Below are positions 1 through 9,303 of a stretch of 64,000 bases of DNA, in pieces (position 1 is the first letter of the stretch; each line of letters starts with the position of its first letter). Source of the DNA: Rossellomorea vietnamensis. Its GTDB lineage: Bacteria; Bacillota; Bacilli; Bacillales; Bacillaceae_B. The notes under the pieces were generated by a model. It ran no database searches. It saw only the letters and a list, made by a program, of their open reading frames with translations, and was not told where the DNA came from. Both the position numbers and the translations under genes were made by a program. The stretch is from the NCBI RefSeq assembly GCF_025398035.1, contig NZ_CP104558.1, positions 4,412,001-4,476,000 of the forward strand, read 5' to 3'.

Positions 1-117
1 ACTGAAAAGTGATCCGTACATTTTATATAGATCTGTGGTGATGATGTGAACGGCACAGACATCCATCCCGATGACAGCGTAAATAAAAGGATATGACGAT
101 AAAAGGAGATGTACTCA

Positions 118-1425
118 ATGAAAAAGAATTTATTTCTGCAATTTGGATTTCAGTCTTTCATCAATGAAGCTGTAGAAGAACTGGGTTTCTATGAACCAAC
201 TGAAATTCAGAAAAAAATGATCCCTCTGATCTTAAAGGGACAAAGTGCGATCGGCCAATCTCAGACGGGAACGGGGAAAACCCACTCGTATCTATTACCG
301 ATCATCGAAAAGGTGGATGCAGCTTCTGAGCAGGTACAAGCTGTCATCACTGCACCTACCCGTGAATTGGCACAACAGATTTACCAGGAAGTACTTAAGA
401 TTACGAAGGATACAGAGATCGTTTCCCGTTGCTATATCGGGGGAACGGACAAACAGAGGACGATCGAGAAGTTAAAGCATCAGCCTCATATCGTTGTCGG
501 TACGCCGGGACGGATCAATGACCTTGTGAAGGACCAGGCACTATTTGTCCATACAGCGAAGCTTCTTGTAATCGATGAAGCTGATTTGATGCTCGATATG
601 GGATTCATTGAAGATGTGGATCAAATCGCTGCGAAGATGCCTGAAAAACTACAGATGTTGGTGTTTTCTGCCACGATCCCAGAGAAACTGAAGCCGTTTT
701 TGAAGAAGTATATGGAAAATCCACAATATGCCCACGTGGAGCCGGAACAGCTGTCGGCAAAAAATATTGAACACGTGATCGTCCCTTTGAAAAGCCGTGA
801 TAAAACCAATATGCTTTACAATATTTTAGTGGAGATCAATCCTTATTTAGGGATTGTGTTCACCAACACGAAGCAGAAGGCGGATGAAGTAGCCGATAGC
901 CTTATTGCCAAAGGATTGAAGGTCGGCCGTATTCACGGTGATCTTTCTCCACGTGAGCGTAAAAAAATGATGAAACAAATTAGAAACCTGGATTATCAAT
1001 ACATTGTCGCAACAGACCTTGCAGCCAGAGGGATTGATATCGAAGGGGTCAGCCATATCATCAACTATGAACTGCCTCAAGATCTGGATTTCTATGTTCA
1101 TCGTTCAGGCCGTACAGCACGTGCCGGGAATAGCGGTATCGCCTTCACCATTTATACGCCTTCAGACGAAGATGCTTTGAATCGCTTGGAGAAGCTTGGA
1201 ATCAGCTTTTCACATCGGGACATTAAAAAAGGGGAATGGTCCGAGCTGCCTCCTTTGAACAAACGTAAGAACCGTCAAAAATCGAACGTCGATGAAATCG
1301 ATGAAAAGGCGAAATCATTAGTCCGTAAACCGAAGTCGGTTAAACCGGGATATAAAAAGAAAATGAAATACAAAATGGATCAAATCAAGAAGCGGGAAAG
1401 AAGAATAAAAAACAGAAACAAATAA
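118..1425 (+). CDS. cshB: DEAD-box RNA helicase CshB
   Basis: ATP-dependent RNA helicase that unwinds RNA duplexes in the cytoplasm; in Bacillus the family is tied to cold growth and RNA turnover. Motifs are seen in order: Walker A ending GTGKT (about residues 46-55), PTRELAQQ, TPGR, DEAD (153-156), SAT, and HRSGRTARAG in the second RecA-like lobe, followed by a Lys/Arg-rich tail. Length is 435 aa, close to B. subtilis CshB. ATG 118 was chosen because an AAGGAGA site (about 103-109) lies 8 bases upstream, while the in-frame ATG at 109 overlaps that site. Bases 1-117 hold no complete gene; a frame that closes at TGA 47-49 may be the tail of an upstream gene. Confidence 0.95.
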   Translation: MKKNLFLQFGFQSFINEAVEELGFYEPTEIQKKMIPLILKGQSAIGQSQTGTGKTHSYLLPIIEKVDAASEQVQAVITAPTRELAQQIYQEVLKITKDTEIVSRCYIGGTDKQRTIEKLKHQPHIVVGTPGRINDLVKDQALFVHTAKLLVIDEADLMLDMGFIEDVDQIAAKMPEKLQMLVFSATIPEKLKPFLKKYMENPQYAHVEPEQLSAKNIEHVIVPLKSRDKTNMLYNILVEINPYLGIVFTNTKQKADEVADSLIAKGLKVGRIHGDLSPRERKKMMKQIRNLDYQYIVATDLAARGIDIEGVSHIINYELPQDLDFYVHRSGRTARAGNSGIAFTIYTPSDEDALNRLEKLGISFSHRDIKKGEWSELPPLNKRKNRQKSNVDEIDEKAKSLVRKPKSVKPGYKKKMKYKMDQIKKRERRIKNRNK

Positions 1426-1494
1426 GTGTTTGAACGTGATTCATTTGTACACATTCGATACAATAAAGAGAGATTTTCTTAGGAGTTGAGAAGA

Positions 1495-2388
1495 ATGGTT
1501 AAGATTGGATCCCATGTTTCCATGAGTGGAAAGAATATGTTACTCGCTTCAAGTGAAGAAGCCGTTTCGTATGGTGCGAATACCTTCATGATTTATACTG
1601 GTGCACCACAGAACACGAGAAGGAAAAAAATCGAAGACCTGAATATCGAAGCGGGTCTTGCTCATATGAAAGAAAATGGAATAGAAGACATCGTCGTGCA
1701 TGCCCCTTATATCATCAACATCGGAAATACGACCAACCCGGCTACATTCGAATTGGGCGTCAACTTCCTTCGCTCTGAAATGGAGCGCACAGAAGCGATC
1801 GGTGCAGGGCAAATCGTCCTTCACCCTGGTGCTCATGTGGGTGCAGGAGCGGATAAGGGAATTGCGAAGATCATTGAAGGCCTTAACGAAGTGTTGACCA
1901 AGGATCATAAAGTTCAAATTGCCCTTGAGACAATGGCAGGAAAAGGCTCTGAATGTGGGAGATCCTTTGAGGAAATCGCTCAGATCATAAATGGAGTGGA
2001 ACTGAATGACCGCCTCTCCGTCTGTTTTGATACATGTCATACACATGATGCAGGATATAATATCGTAGAAGATTTCGATGGGGTATTGGAGGAGTTCGAT
2101 AAAATCGTAGGCATCGACCGCTTAAAAGTCCTTCACATAAATGATAGTAAAAATGAACGGGGAGCGGCTAAGGACCGTCATGAAAATTTAGGTTTCGGTC
2201 ATATCGGATTCAAGGCACTGAATTATATCGTGCATCATCCGCAGCTAGAGGATATTCCTAAGATATTGGAAACACCTTATGTAGGGGAAGATAAGAAGAA
2301 TAAAAAGCCTCCTTATAAGTTTGAAATCGACATGCTTCGTAATCAAAGCTTCGATGAAGAGGTACTGACAAAAATAGTGAATCAGTAA
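1495..2388 (+). CDS. nfo: Endonuclease IV (AP endonuclease)
   Basis: Type IV apurinic/apyrimidinic endonuclease of base-excision repair, a zinc-dependent TIM-barrel enzyme. The protein starts [14 protein letters not shown] and carries family hallmarks [37 protein letters not shown] and [21 protein letters not shown], which supply the metal ligands. At 297 aa it equals B. subtilis YqfS. Start ATG 1495 is preceded by AGGAG (1481-1485) at 9 bases; the upstream in-frame TTG 1486 touches the ribosome site. It follows cshB by 69 bases as in B. subtilis, and B. subtilis nfo is expressed in the forespore; no sigma-G promoter was identified here. Confidence 0.95.
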   Translation: MVKIGSHVSMSGKNMLLASSEEAVSYGANTFMIYTGAPQNTRRKKIEDLNIEAGLAHMKENGIEDIVVHAPYIINIGNTTNPATFELGVNFLRSEMERTEAIGAGQIVLHPGAHVGAGADKGIAKIIEGLNEVLTKDHKVQIALETMAGKGSECGRSFEEIAQIINGVELNDRLSVCFDTCHTHDAGYNIVEDFDGVLEEFDKIVGIDRLKVLHINDSKNERGAAKDRHENLGFGHIGFKALNYIVHHPQLEDIPKILETPYVGEDKKNKKPPYKFEIDMLRNQSFDEEVLTKIVNQ

Positions 2389-2394
2389 AGAGTG

Positions 2395-2438
2395 GAGGAG
2401 GTCATGTCTCAAGACTTGAGGCCGCCTCCTCTTTCTTT
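2395..2438. terminator. Convergent terminator nfo/yqfT
   Basis: GAGGAGG (2395-2401) pairs with CCTCCTC (2425-2431) around an inner CTCAA/TTGAG stem, followed by a T-rich run. It lies between the stop codons of two convergent genes. Confidence 0.75.
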
Positions 2439-2439
2439 A

Positions 2440-2694
2440 TCAACGGATGAGCTGCAAAAAGAGCTGGTTGATTTCCTTGGCTTTCTTTGGACCTATGACC
2501 TTCGCCAAATCCTTCACCAATCTGCTTCTTTTCGTATCATCGAAGATATTGATGTTTTTCCCTTTCACGCTCTGTACGATGCTTGTTGCCTGCTGGGACG
2601 TGAGAGAAATATTATATTGTTTTGCATACTTTAATAACTCATCATTCGTTATATGGTTGATTTTGTGATTAATCACATTTTGTAATAGCTTCAT
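2440..2694 (-). CDS. yqfT: DUF2624 protein YqfT
   Basis: Small conserved Bacillaceae protein of unknown function, DUF2624 family, same position as B. subtilis yqfT. The 84-aa product (MKLLQNVINHKINHIT...) is predicted mainly helical; residues about 15-60 (ELLKYAKQYNISLTSQQATSIVQSVKG) look like a small helical domain, with no signal peptide or membrane segment. ATG 2694 was chosen because GAGGAG lies 9 bases upstream on the minus strand; the GTG at 2703 sits directly on that site. It converges on nfo and diverges from yqfU. Confidence 0.85.
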   Translation of the reverse strand: MKLLQNVINHKINHITNDELLKYAKQYNISLTSQQATSIVQSVKGKNINIFDDTKRSRLVKDLAKVIGPKKAKEINQLFLQLIR

Positions 2695-2712
2695 GTTTAT
2701 CACTCCTCAAAT

Positions 2713-2726
2713 GATACATATGTATC
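2713..2726. promoter_or_regulatory. Perfect 14-bp palindrome between yqfT and yqfU
   Basis: GATACATATGTATC is a perfect palindrome in the 89-bp gap between the divergent yqfT and yqfU genes. It could be an operator, but no regulator is identified and a chance AT-rich palindrome is possible. Confidence 0.3.
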
Positions 2727-2783
2727 TCACATCAAGAAAGTGACACTTTTATCAGAAAATAAGTGAAAGGAAAGGAATTGCCG

Positions 2784-3665
2784 ATGACTCAAAGAATACA
2801 TAAGAAGGAAAGTCCCCTTCATTTTATCTATCGTTTGTTTTTCATAACGGTCGGAGCCGGTCTCGCCGCTGTTTCAATTGAACTGTTCCTCGTTCCCAAT
2901 AATATCATTGACGGGGGGATCATCGGTATTTCATTGATCCTGGATTATTTGGTATCCGATTCCATCCCTTTTCTTAACTTTTCAACCTTGTTGGTCCTGT
3001 TGAATCTTCCCTTTATGTATTCAGGTTATAAACATATCGGAAAGACGTTTGTTGTATCGTCATTGTTTGCTGTAGTGGCACTGGCCCTCATTGAGAGTCT
3101 CCTTCACCATATAGATCCATTCGTAACCGAAGAGATATTGGCAACCGTCTTCGGTGGCCTGACTCTTGGAGTGGGTGTGGGGCTGGTCATCCGTCATGGG
3201 GGTTCCCTCGACGGTACAGAGATCCTGGGGATCCTCCTGACAAAGAAATTGCCTTTCTCCGTGGGGGAATTTGTGATGTTCATGAATATATTCATCTTCG
3301 GCTGGGCAGCATTCGTCTTTGGAATCGAAGAAGCGATGTATTCGGTCATGACATACTATATCGCATTTAAGACGATTGATACGGTCATTCAGGGAATGGA
3401 CGAAACCAAAGCCGTCATCATCGTTTCTGATCATTACCTGGATGTATCCGATGCCATCCTGCAAAGGCTGGGCAGGGGGACGACGATGTTAAAGGGGCGG
3501 GGAGGCTATACGGATAATGATAAAGAGGTCATATACGTCGTGGTCACCAGGCTTGAAGTAACGAAATTAAAATCGGTCGTTTCCGACGTGGATCCGGATG
3601 CATTCATCACCATCATGAGCACCCAGGAAACAAAAGGTGCACGCTTTAAATCTGCCATCCATTGA
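2784..3665 (+). CDS. yqfU: YitT-family membrane protein YqfU
   Basis: Membrane protein of the YitT family (DUF161) with a C-terminal cytosolic DUF2179 domain; function unknown. About five hydrophobic segments occupy residues 15-175, with the conserved [15 protein letters not shown] and [13 protein letters not shown] motifs, followed by a soluble domain of about 80 residues containing [13 protein letters not shown] and the typical VVTRLEV strand. Length 293 aa equals B. subtilis YqfU. ATG 2784 has AAAGGAA 7 bases upstream; the GTG 2763 further upstream has no such site. Confidence 0.88.
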   Translation: MTQRIHKKESPLHFIYRLFFITVGAGLAAVSIELFLVPNNIIDGGIIGISLILDYLVSDSIPFLNFSTLLVLLNLPFMYSGYKHIGKTFVVSSLFAVVALALIESLLHHIDPFVTEEILATVFGGLTLGVGVGLVIRHGGSLDGTEILGILLTKKLPFSVGEFVMFMNIFIFGWAAFVFGIEEAMYSVMTYYIAFKTIDTVIQGMDETKAVIIVSDHYLDVSDAILQRLGRGTTMLKGRGGYTDNDKEVIYVVVTRLEVTKLKSVVSDVDPDAFITIMSTQETKGARFKSAIH

Positions 3666-3696
3666 TCTGTAAACATCATCCCATTATGAAATGACA

Positions 3697-3730
3697 GGAT
3701 CGCCCATACAAGAGGGCGGTCCTTATTTGA
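3697..3730 (+). terminator. Probable terminator after yqfU
   Basis: GGATCGCCC (3697-3705) pairs with GGGCGGTCC (3714-3722), 8-base loop, followed by a short T-containing tail (TTATTTG). It separates yqfU from the zinc operon. Confidence 0.6.
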
Positions 3731-3790
3731 ATGAAAAACGGAATCATTTACAATTGATGATGCATCCTGTATACTACCCTATGTACTTTT

Positions 3791-3811
3791 AAATCGGAAT
3801 GATTCTTATAA
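3791..3811. promoter_or_regulatory. Zur operator upstream of znuC
   Basis: AAATCGGAATGATTCTTATA closely follows the B. subtilis Zur box (AAATCGTAATNATTACGATTT), with the left half almost intact and the right half diverged. It lies just upstream of the znuC ribosome site, where the zinc-loaded Zur encoded two genes downstream would block transcription: an autoregulatory loop. Confidence 0.65.
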
Positions 3812-3826
3812 AGAGAGATGATAAAT

Positions 3827-4603
3827 ATGGATATGACAAATCCAGTGATAAAAATAGAAGATGTGAATTTCCGCTATGAGCGTGAAAAAGTGCTCGAAGA
3901 TATTAATCTGAGCATACCAAGAGGTGCTTTTCTCGGAATCGTCGGGCCGAACGGGTCGGGGAAATCCACATTACTTAAGCTTGTCCTTGGCCTGCTTCGG
4001 GTGAAACAGGGGAATATTGAGCTGTTCGGGATCCCGCAGCATAAATTTAAGCAATGGGACCGCATCGGCTTTGTTTCCCAGAAGGCAAACAGCTTCAACA
4101 CAGGATTTCCTGCTACCGTTTATGAAGTGGTGGCCAGTGGACTGGCGAAAAAGGCAGGATTGTTCAAGCGGGTTTCAGCAGCATATAAGAAAGATGTGAT
4201 TCAAGCGATCGAATCAGTCGGCATGGGTGAGTTCGCCAAACGGAATATCGGGGAATTATCAGGAGGTCAGCAGCAGAGGGTCTTCATCGCAAGGGCCCTC
4301 GTGAGTCAGCCTGATGTATTGATCCTCGATGAACCGACAGTGGGTGTTGACAGCCGTAACGTCCAAAACTTCTACGATATGTTAGAAAGGTTGAACAAGG
4401 ATCTAGGTATCACACTTGTACTGGTCACCCATGACATCGGCTCGATCTCAAATAAGGTGACACATGTTGCCTGTTTAAATAAACATTTACATTTCCATGG
4501 CAAAACAGAAGAGTTTGAAAAGCTCAAAGAAAATCAGCTTTCCTCTTTTTATGGTCATGATGTACATTTTTTAAATCATGAGCATGAACATCATCATTCA
4601 TGA
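3827..4603 (+). CDS. znuC: Zinc ABC transporter ATP-binding protein
   Basis: Cytosolic ATPase of the high-affinity zinc importer (ZnuC/AdcC, B. subtilis ZurA/YcdI-type). Walker A GPNGSGKST, signature LSGGQQQR, Walker B VLILDEPTVGVD and the H-loop VTHDIG are all visible. The C-terminus is His-rich (NHEHEHHHS), a plausible zinc-binding tail. ATG 3827 was chosen over ATG 3818 because the purine-rich AAGAGAG sits 9 bases before it. The gene starts a znuC-znuB-zur operon; no ZnuA solute-binding gene is in the window, so the binding protein must be encoded elsewhere. Confidence 0.92.
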   Translation: MDMTNPVIKIEDVNFRYEREKVLEDINLSIPRGAFLGIVGPNGSGKSTLLKLVLGLLRVKQGNIELFGIPQHKFKQWDRIGFVSQKANSFNTGFPATVYEVVASGLAKKAGLFKRVSAAYKKDVIQAIESVGMGEFAKRNIGELSGGQQQRVFIARALVSQPDVLILDEPTVGVDSRNVQNFYDMLERLNKDLGITLVLVTHDIGSISNKVTHVACLNKHLHFHGKTEEFEKLKENQLSSFYGHDVHFLNHEHEHHHS

Positions 4604-4621
4604 TTGATCGGAGGGAAGAAC

Positions 4622-5479
4622 ATGCTTCAAGCTATTTTTCAATATGAATTTTTACAAAATGCATTTCTGACAGGAATCCTTATCGGGATCATCGCTCCGT
4701 TACTGGGGGCATTCATTGTGGTAAGGAGATTATCCCTGATTGCCGACGCCTTGAGCCACGTGACGCTCTCAGGCATTGCGGCAAGTCTGTACTTAAGCAA
4801 AACAGTTCCTGGGTTTTCAGGGTTGAATCCCCTTTACTTTGGAATGGCGTTCTCTGTGATGGGTTCCTTATTCATAGAACGATTAAGAATGGTATATAAG
4901 CATTACCAGGAGCTTGCGATCCCGATCATCCTGTCCGGCGGAATCGGGATAGGGGTCATATTCATTTCACTCGCAGACGGCTTCAATACGGATCTATTCA
5001 GTTACTTATTTGGCAGTGTCAGCGCAGTCAGCAGGGGGGACCTGTATCTGATAGGCGGGATCAGTGTCCTTGTCATCGGAGTGATTTTCTTATTATATAA
5101 AGAGTTGTTCCTTTTATCTTTTGATGAGGATCATGCAAAGGCATCAGGGATCCCTGCGAAGGCTATCCACTTTATCTTTATGATCATGGTCGCCCTTGTG
5201 ATTGCCGCCTCCATGCGCATTGTGGGAATTCTTCTGGTATCATCTCTCATGACACTGCCGGTTGCCGCAAGTATCAGGATCGCGAACGGATTTAAACAGA
5301 CGATCGGATATTCCCTTTTATTCGGTGAGATTTCCGTCATCGTCGGATTAGTGAGCGCCTTCTATTTGAATCTTGCTCCCGGTGGAACGATCGTCATGAC
5401 GGCCATCTTGATTCTCCTCTTGACGATCCTCATCAAGAAATTGAGGTCGTCGAGTCATTCTTCTAAAGGTGAGGTGTAG
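4622..5479 (+). CDS. znuB: Zinc ABC transporter permease
   Basis: Integral membrane permease of the zinc importer (ABC-3 family, ZnuB/AdcB). The 285-aa protein has about eight hydrophobic segments and the family motifs FIVVRRLSLIADALSHVTL and LPVAASIRIANGFKQT. ATG 4622 follows GGAGGG (4610-4615); the TTG 4604 upstream overlaps the end of znuC and lacks a site. It works with the upstream ATPase and is followed after three bases by zur. Confidence 0.92.
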   Translation: MLQAIFQYEFLQNAFLTGILIGIIAPLLGAFIVVRRLSLIADALSHVTLSGIAASLYLSKTVPGFSGLNPLYFGMAFSVMGSLFIERLRMVYKHYQELAIPIILSGGIGIGVIFISLADGFNTDLFSYLFGSVSAVSRGDLYLIGGISVLVIGVIFLLYKELFLLSFDEDHAKASGIPAKAIHFIFMIMVALVIAASMRIVGILLVSSLMTLPVAASIRIANGFKQTIGYSLLFGEISVIVGLVSAFYLNLAPGGTIVMTAILILLLTILIKKLRSSSHSSKGEV

Positions 5480-5482
5480 AAA

Positions 5483-5899
5483 ATGAATGTAACGGAAGCG
5501 ATGGAATTATTAAAAGCAAAAGGATATAAGCATACGGGGAAACGGCAGCAATTACTTGAACTGTTTTCAAGCTCGAATAAATATTTAACGGCCAGGGACG
5601 TGCTGGAGTATATGAAAACCGATTATCCAGGTCTGAGCTTCGATACCATTTATCGTAATTTAAGCCTTTTCGTAGAACTGGGCATACTGGAAGAAACGGA
5701 GTTATCCAGTGAAAGGCATTTCCGGATTACGTGTGAAAGTCATCATCACCATCATCACTTCATTTGTATGGATTGTGGGAAAACGAAAGAAATCCACACC
5801 TGTCCCATGGAAGCGTTGAAAGAAAATTTAGCTGAAACCGGCTATGATATATCAGGACATAAATTTGAAATCTACGGAAAATGTCCACAATGTCAATAG
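5483..5899 (+). CDS. zur: Zinc uptake repressor Zur (Fur family)
   Basis: Fur-family metalloregulator of 138 aa that represses zinc uptake genes when loaded with zinc. The N-terminal winged helix (about residues 10-80) contains [10 protein letters not shown] and [13 protein letters not shown]; the C-terminal dimerisation domain holds a run of six histidines (HHHHHHF) and two CxxC pairs (CMDCGK, CPQCQ) that form the structural zinc site. Position directly after znuCB identifies it as Zur rather than Fur or PerR. A Zur-like operator lies before znuC. The ribosome site AGGTGAGG lies upstream of ATG 5483. Confidence 0.92.
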   Translation: MNVTEAMELLKAKGYKHTGKRQQLLELFSSSNKYLTARDVLEYMKTDYPGLSFDTIYRNLSLFVELGILEETELSSERHFRITCESHHHHHHFICMDCGKTKEIHTCPMEALKENLAETGYDISGHKFEIYGKCPQCQ

Positions 5900-5926
5900 G
5901 GATCCTTCGGGGTCTCTTTTTTTTTT
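5899..5926 (+). terminator. Terminator after zur
   Basis: GGGATCC-TTCG-GGGTCTC hairpin beginning at the last base of the zur stop codon, followed by ten T residues. Confidence 0.85.
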
Positions 5927-6005
5927 CGAACATCTTAACGTGTTTAACCTTTCATAAAGGAGGGGAAAAATAGGTATAAAGATAGAATATAGAGGAGATG
6001 TAGCC

Positions 6006-6368
6006 ATGGAATCGGTCCCTTTCACACACTGTCCCACCAATAAAAAGAACTGCGTGAGTACGATTGACCTTACGTCTTACCACAGGATTGAACCTCTTCC
6101 CGTAAGCGGGGAAGTGGCAGATGCAAAAGCCAGGATACACCAGACGTTGAAGCAATTTGATCATGTAGAAATCAAGGAAGAAGGGACGCATTATGTGCAT
6201 GCCGTCTTCACATCCAAGTGGATGAAATTCAAGGATGACCTGGAGCTTTATATTGATGAAAGCACCCATCTTTTACATTTTAAGTCGGGGTCACGCCTTG
6301 GGTATTATGATTTCAAAGTGAATCGGAAGCGCGTGGAACGATTTAAATCCTTGTTTAATAACGGATAA
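6006..6368 (+). CDS. DUF1499 family protein
   Basis: 120-aa protein matching the DUF1499 family (conserved CP[TN]...N CVST near the N-terminus, then an alpha/beta core ending SGSRLGYYDFKVNRKRVE). The pattern PTNKKNCVSTIDL and the HxVFTSKWMKFKDDLELYID stretch are typical. No signal peptide or membrane segment is seen. Function is unknown. ATG 6006 follows AGGAGA at 8 bases. Monocistronic, with terminators on both sides. Confidence 0.75.
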   Translation: MESVPFTHCPTNKKNCVSTIDLTSYHRIEPLPVSGEVADAKARIHQTLKQFDHVEIKEEGTHYVHAVFTSKWMKFKDDLELYIDESTHLLHFKSGSRLGYYDFKVNRKRVERFKSLFNNG

Positions 6369-6395
6369 AAAAAAGCCTCTGAATTGAGGCTTTTT
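6369..6395. terminator. Bidirectional terminator
   Basis: AAAAGCCTC (6371-6379) pairs with GAGGCTTTT (6386-6394), T-rich on one side and A-rich on the other, so it can serve both convergent genes. Confidence 0.85.
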
Positions 6396-6401
6396 CTGTG
6401 A

Positions 6402-6971
6402 TCAACGTTGTTGCTGCAGCCAGCTCTGTACCCAGGAATCCGCTTCATTCCAGTCATTCACGCGAATGACCCCATCAGGTATCGGTTTTTGATTATAAGG
6501 CGTGTTGAATAACAAAACCGGGATGGATAATTCTTCGGATATGGCCACTGCATTATCGTGTTTATCCTCGAAGAAAATGTCGACTGCATGTTTTTTAGCA
6601 GTGGATATTTTATCGTGGGATCCGATTAATTCAATATGATGATACATAAGGTCCTGTGCATCGAACCATTTCTTCGTAATATCGAGGAGGTCGGTTCTTC
6701 TTGCACTGATAAAATAAAGTTCGTGCTTCTCTTTCCATTGATCCAGGATCGTTTTTGCGCCGGGAGCAAGGGGAGATTCTTTGTAGATAAGCGGTTCTGC
6801 TTCTTTAAACCACTTTCCAAAGGTTTGAGGTGATATGTCCAAAACCTTTGTCAGTTCGTATTGGGTGATGTCCTGTAAGGTTAAATTCAATTGAAAGTGA
6901 TCATTTATGTGAGGCAGTAAAGATTCAGGTGACGTAACTGTCCCATCAATATCGATTCCAAAACGTTTCAT
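6402..6971 (-). CDS. yqfW: HAD-family nucleotidase YqfW
   Basis: Predicted phosphatase/5'(3')-nucleotidase of the HAD superfamily, orthologous in length (189 aa) and neighbourhood to B. subtilis YqfW. HAD motif I is DIDGT (residues 6-10, two catalytic aspartates), motif II is FISARR, and motif III/IV acidic residues lie in DIFFEDKHDNA. The cap domain spans about residues 20-80. The physiological substrate is not known. Starts at ATG 6971; it converges on the DUF1499 gene. Confidence 0.85.
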   Translation of the reverse strand: MKRFGIDIDGTVTSPESLLPHINDHFQLNLTLQDITQYELTKVLDISPQTFGKWFKEAEPLIYKESPLAPGAKTILDQWKEKHELYFISARRTDLLDITKKWFDAQDLMYHHIELIGSHDKISTAKKHAVDIFFEDKHDNAVAISEELSIPVLLFNTPYNQKPIPDGVIRVNDWNEADSWVQSWLQQQR

Positions 6972-7174
6972 TCTTTATCATACTCCCCTTTATAAAAACT
7001 CCTTCAAGTTTATCACATTCCCCGTATTGAAATAACCTCGAAAAACAATTATTCATGTGAACGGCCTAAGCGCGATTGCACAGATAACAAAAATGACAAA
7101 GATTAGCATAGTAAAATGGCTGAACTGACACACAATAAGAAGGCTCCCAAACACAGAAAGTGAGGGATTGCTGT

Positions 7175-7558
7175 ATGAGTGATGAACGACGCGAATTAAA
7201 CAGCGTTGATCGAAATCTTCAAGATATCGACGTGTATTACGACAATCCGGAAACAGATGTGAGTAGAGATGATTACCGTGAAGAAACAGCAGCAGAAATT
7301 GCTGCTCCAATGAATGTGAGCCGCGACTTTGAAGATGATGCCGCAGAAGATGTGACAACATCAGGTCGTGTGTTAGGATACTCTGCACTTGCTCTATCCA
7401 TTCTATCCTTATTTATTCTCCCGGTCATCATGGGGGCAGCGGGGATTGTCCTTGGGTTTGTGGCAAGGCGCAGGGGGGCAGAGATGCTCGGTGCCTGGGC
7501 AATCGGAATTGGGGCCGTATCAATAATCGTAGGATTATTTGTACTGCCGTTCTTTTAA
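7175..7558 (+). CDS. yqfX: DUF4190-like membrane protein YqfX
   Basis: 127-aa protein with a hydrophilic, acidic N-terminal half (residues 1-65) and two transmembrane segments in the C-terminal half joined by a short basic loop (FVARRRGAEM), the DUF4190 arrangement. It sits where B. subtilis has yqfX. Function unknown. ATG 7175 was chosen because GAGGG (7162-7166) lies 8 bases upstream. Confidence 0.8.
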   Translation: MSDERRELNSVDRNLQDIDVYYDNPETDVSRDDYREETAAEIAAPMNVSRDFEDDAAEDVTTSGRVLGYSALALSILSLFILPVIMGAAGIVLGFVARRRGAEMLGAWAIGIGAVSIIVGLFVLPFF

Positions 7559-7604
7559 ACTAAATCGTTTTTCTTGAAATTGGGAGCGTTTCAGGAAACC
7601 AAAA

Positions 7605-7635
7605 AAAGAGGGCTGATCATGGATCAGCCCTCTTT
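7605..7635. terminator. Bidirectional terminator yqfX/ispG
   Basis: A 14-bp stem (7605-7618 with 7622-7635; AGAGGGCTGATC / GATCAGCCCTCT) flanked by A and T runs, between convergent genes. Confidence 0.85.
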
Positions 7636-7646
7636 CATGCACAGGG

Positions 7647-8762
7647 TCAGACTTGCTCCTGCTCTTTCTTTTCAGCTTCCTGCTTTGCGAAGTATTCTTC
7701 AGCAATCTTGTCAATTTCTTTCTTTAATTCTTCCACCATGGTCTCTTCAGGTACTTTACGGACCGTTTTTCCCTTACGGAAAAGGAGTCCTTCCCCTCGG
7801 GCACCGGCAATCCCGATATCAGCCTCTCTGGCTTCACCAGGTCCATTCACTGCACATCCCAGTACAGCGACCTTGATCGGTGCTTTAATCGTGGAAATGT
7901 ATTCTTCCACCTCATTGGCGATTGAAATCAAGTCAATTTCAATACGACCGCAAGTCGGACACGAAATCAATGTAGCTGCATTTGCTGAGAGTCCAAATGA
8001 TTTCAATAATTCCCTTGCCACTTTCACTTCTTCGACGGGATCCGCACTCAAGGAAATCCGGACTGTGTTACCGATCCCAAGACTTAGGATGGCTCCAAGG
8101 CCGGCGGCACTTTTTACGGTACCTGCAAACAGAGTGCCTGATTCTGTAATCCCAAGGTGAAGCGGGTAGTCGAAGGCTTTTGCAGCTTTCGTGTAAGCCT
8201 CGATGGCTAAGTTCACATCAGAAGCCTTCATGGATACGATGATGTCATGGAAATCGAGGTCTTCAAGGATTTTAATATGGTGAAGGGCACTTTCCACCAT
8301 TCCATCAGCTGTCGGGTATCCGTATTTCTCAAGGATTTTTCTTTCCAGGCTCCCTGCGTTCACTCCGATTCGAATCGGGATGCCTTTTTCTTTTGCTGCC
8401 TTGACTACAGCCTCCACTTTTTCGCGGCGGCCGATATTCCCAGGATTGATCCGGATTTTATCTGCTCCGCCTTCGATGGCTTTCAGGGCTAATTTATAGT
8501 CAAAATGTATATCGACAACAAGTGGGATATTGATTTGCTTCTTAATATCAGCAATGGCGTCGGCTGCACGTTCATCCGGGCAAGCGACCCGTACGACCTG
8601 GCATCCTGCTTCTTCCAGACGGTGAATTTCTTTAACCGTTGCTTCAACATCATGGGTTTTGGTCGTGGTCATACTTTGGATGACCACTTCGTTATTACCG
8701 CCAATCGTTAAATTACCTACTTTGACAGGACGTGTTTTTGTACGATGTATAATTTCACTCAA
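7647..8762 (-). CDS. ispG: 4-hydroxy-3-methylbut-2-enyl diphosphate synthase IspG
   Basis: [4Fe-4S] enzyme of the MEP isoprenoid pathway that converts MEcPP to HMBPP. The 371-aa bacterial form has the N-terminal TIM-barrel ([27 protein letters not shown]) and the C-terminal cluster domain with cysteines in SCPTCGR and [11 protein letters not shown] plus the conserved glutamate nearby. Start is TTG 8762: AAAGGAGC lies about 9 bases upstream on the minus strand and the N-terminus [16 protein letters not shown] fits the family. Same location as B. subtilis yqfY/ispG. Confidence 0.96.
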   Translation of the reverse strand: MSEIIHRTKTRPVKVGNLTIGGNNEVVIQSMTTTKTHDVEATVKEIHRLEEAGCQVVRVACPDERAADAIADIKKQINIPLVVDIHFDYKLALKAIEGGADKIRINPGNIGRREKVEAVVKAAKEKGIPIRIGVNAGSLERKILEKYGYPTADGMVESALHHIKILEDLDFHDIIVSMKASDVNLAIEAYTKAAKAFDYPLHLGITESGTLFAGTVKSAAGLGAILSLGIGNTVRISLSADPVEEVKVARELLKSFGLSANAATLISCPTCGRIEIDLISIANEVEEYISTIKAPIKVAVLGCAVNGPGEAREADIGIAGARGEGLLFRKGKTVRKVPEETMVEELKKEIDKIAEEYFAKQEAEKKEQEQV

Positions 8763-8876
8763 GTGTAATTCGCTCCTTTAGAAAGGTTCTCAAAGTTTCA
8801 TTATAAGTAATACGAAGCTATTGTAACAGTGTTTTGTGTAAAATGACAAGAAATAGGTGTTTGTGACATGGCCACG

Positions 8877-9245
8877 TCATTGATAATTGGGTATTTTATA
8901 TGTTTTCCCTATTTGAATCTTATCAGGTGGGACATCATTCAATTCTTCAAAGTCGGTGATCACCCGGTCGATGGAAACGGGAATGGATCCATCAAGAAGA
9001 TCTTCCACAAGGCTCAATACGGTATCGCCCGGCTTCACTTCCATTTCCACATATGGAAGGGAGGAGGGAGCTTCACCCCTTTGAACAGGTTCCTGTGGCA
9101 GTTCCCCTTGATTTCCATTCACCAGGGGCTCGGAGGAGGCGACGGTCGCTTCTTTATACAGCAGACGTAACGTCCCTTTATTTAAATCATAATAAACACT
9201 GTATAGAAGAATGATAATACCAAAGAAAATTGCCATTCTTTTCAT
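8877..9245 (-). CDS. yqfZ: LysM-type membrane-anchored protein YqfZ
   Basis: 122-aa protein with an uncleaved N-terminal membrane anchor (MKRMAIFFGIIILLYSVYY), a linker, and a C-terminal LysM-like domain (VKPGDTVLSLVEDL ... IQIGKTYKIP) expected to bind peptidoglycan outside the membrane. Start ATG 9245 follows GGGAGGA at about 8 bases; upstream in-frame codons lack a site and overlap the divergent MFS gene. It sits downstream of ispG's promoter side as in B. subtilis yqfZ. Precise role unknown. Confidence 0.75.
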   Translation of the reverse strand: MKRMAIFFGIIILLYSVYYDLNKGTLRLLYKEATVASSEPLVNGNQGELPQEPVQRGEAPSSLPYVEMEVKPGDTVLSLVEDLLDGSIPVSIDRVITDFEELNDVPPDKIQIGKTYKIPNYQ

Positions 9246-9303
9246 CTGAATTTCCTCCCGATTAGTGTGATGTCTGAATGGACCAATGAAGGAGTTGTAT
9301 GAT

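Noticed and set aside
1..117. Partial gene at the left edge
   Set aside because: A frame closes at TGA 47-49, but 15 codons are too few to assign to a gene.
2392..2634. 80-codon plus-strand frame after nfo
   Set aside because: It runs through the terminator and antisense to yqfT, with no protein-family features.
3060..3464. 134-codon antisense frame within yqfU, and similar long antisense frames inside nfo, pstC, gluP and the DUF92 gene
   Set aside because: They are antisense to well-supported genes, have no ribosome sites and give low-complexity products.
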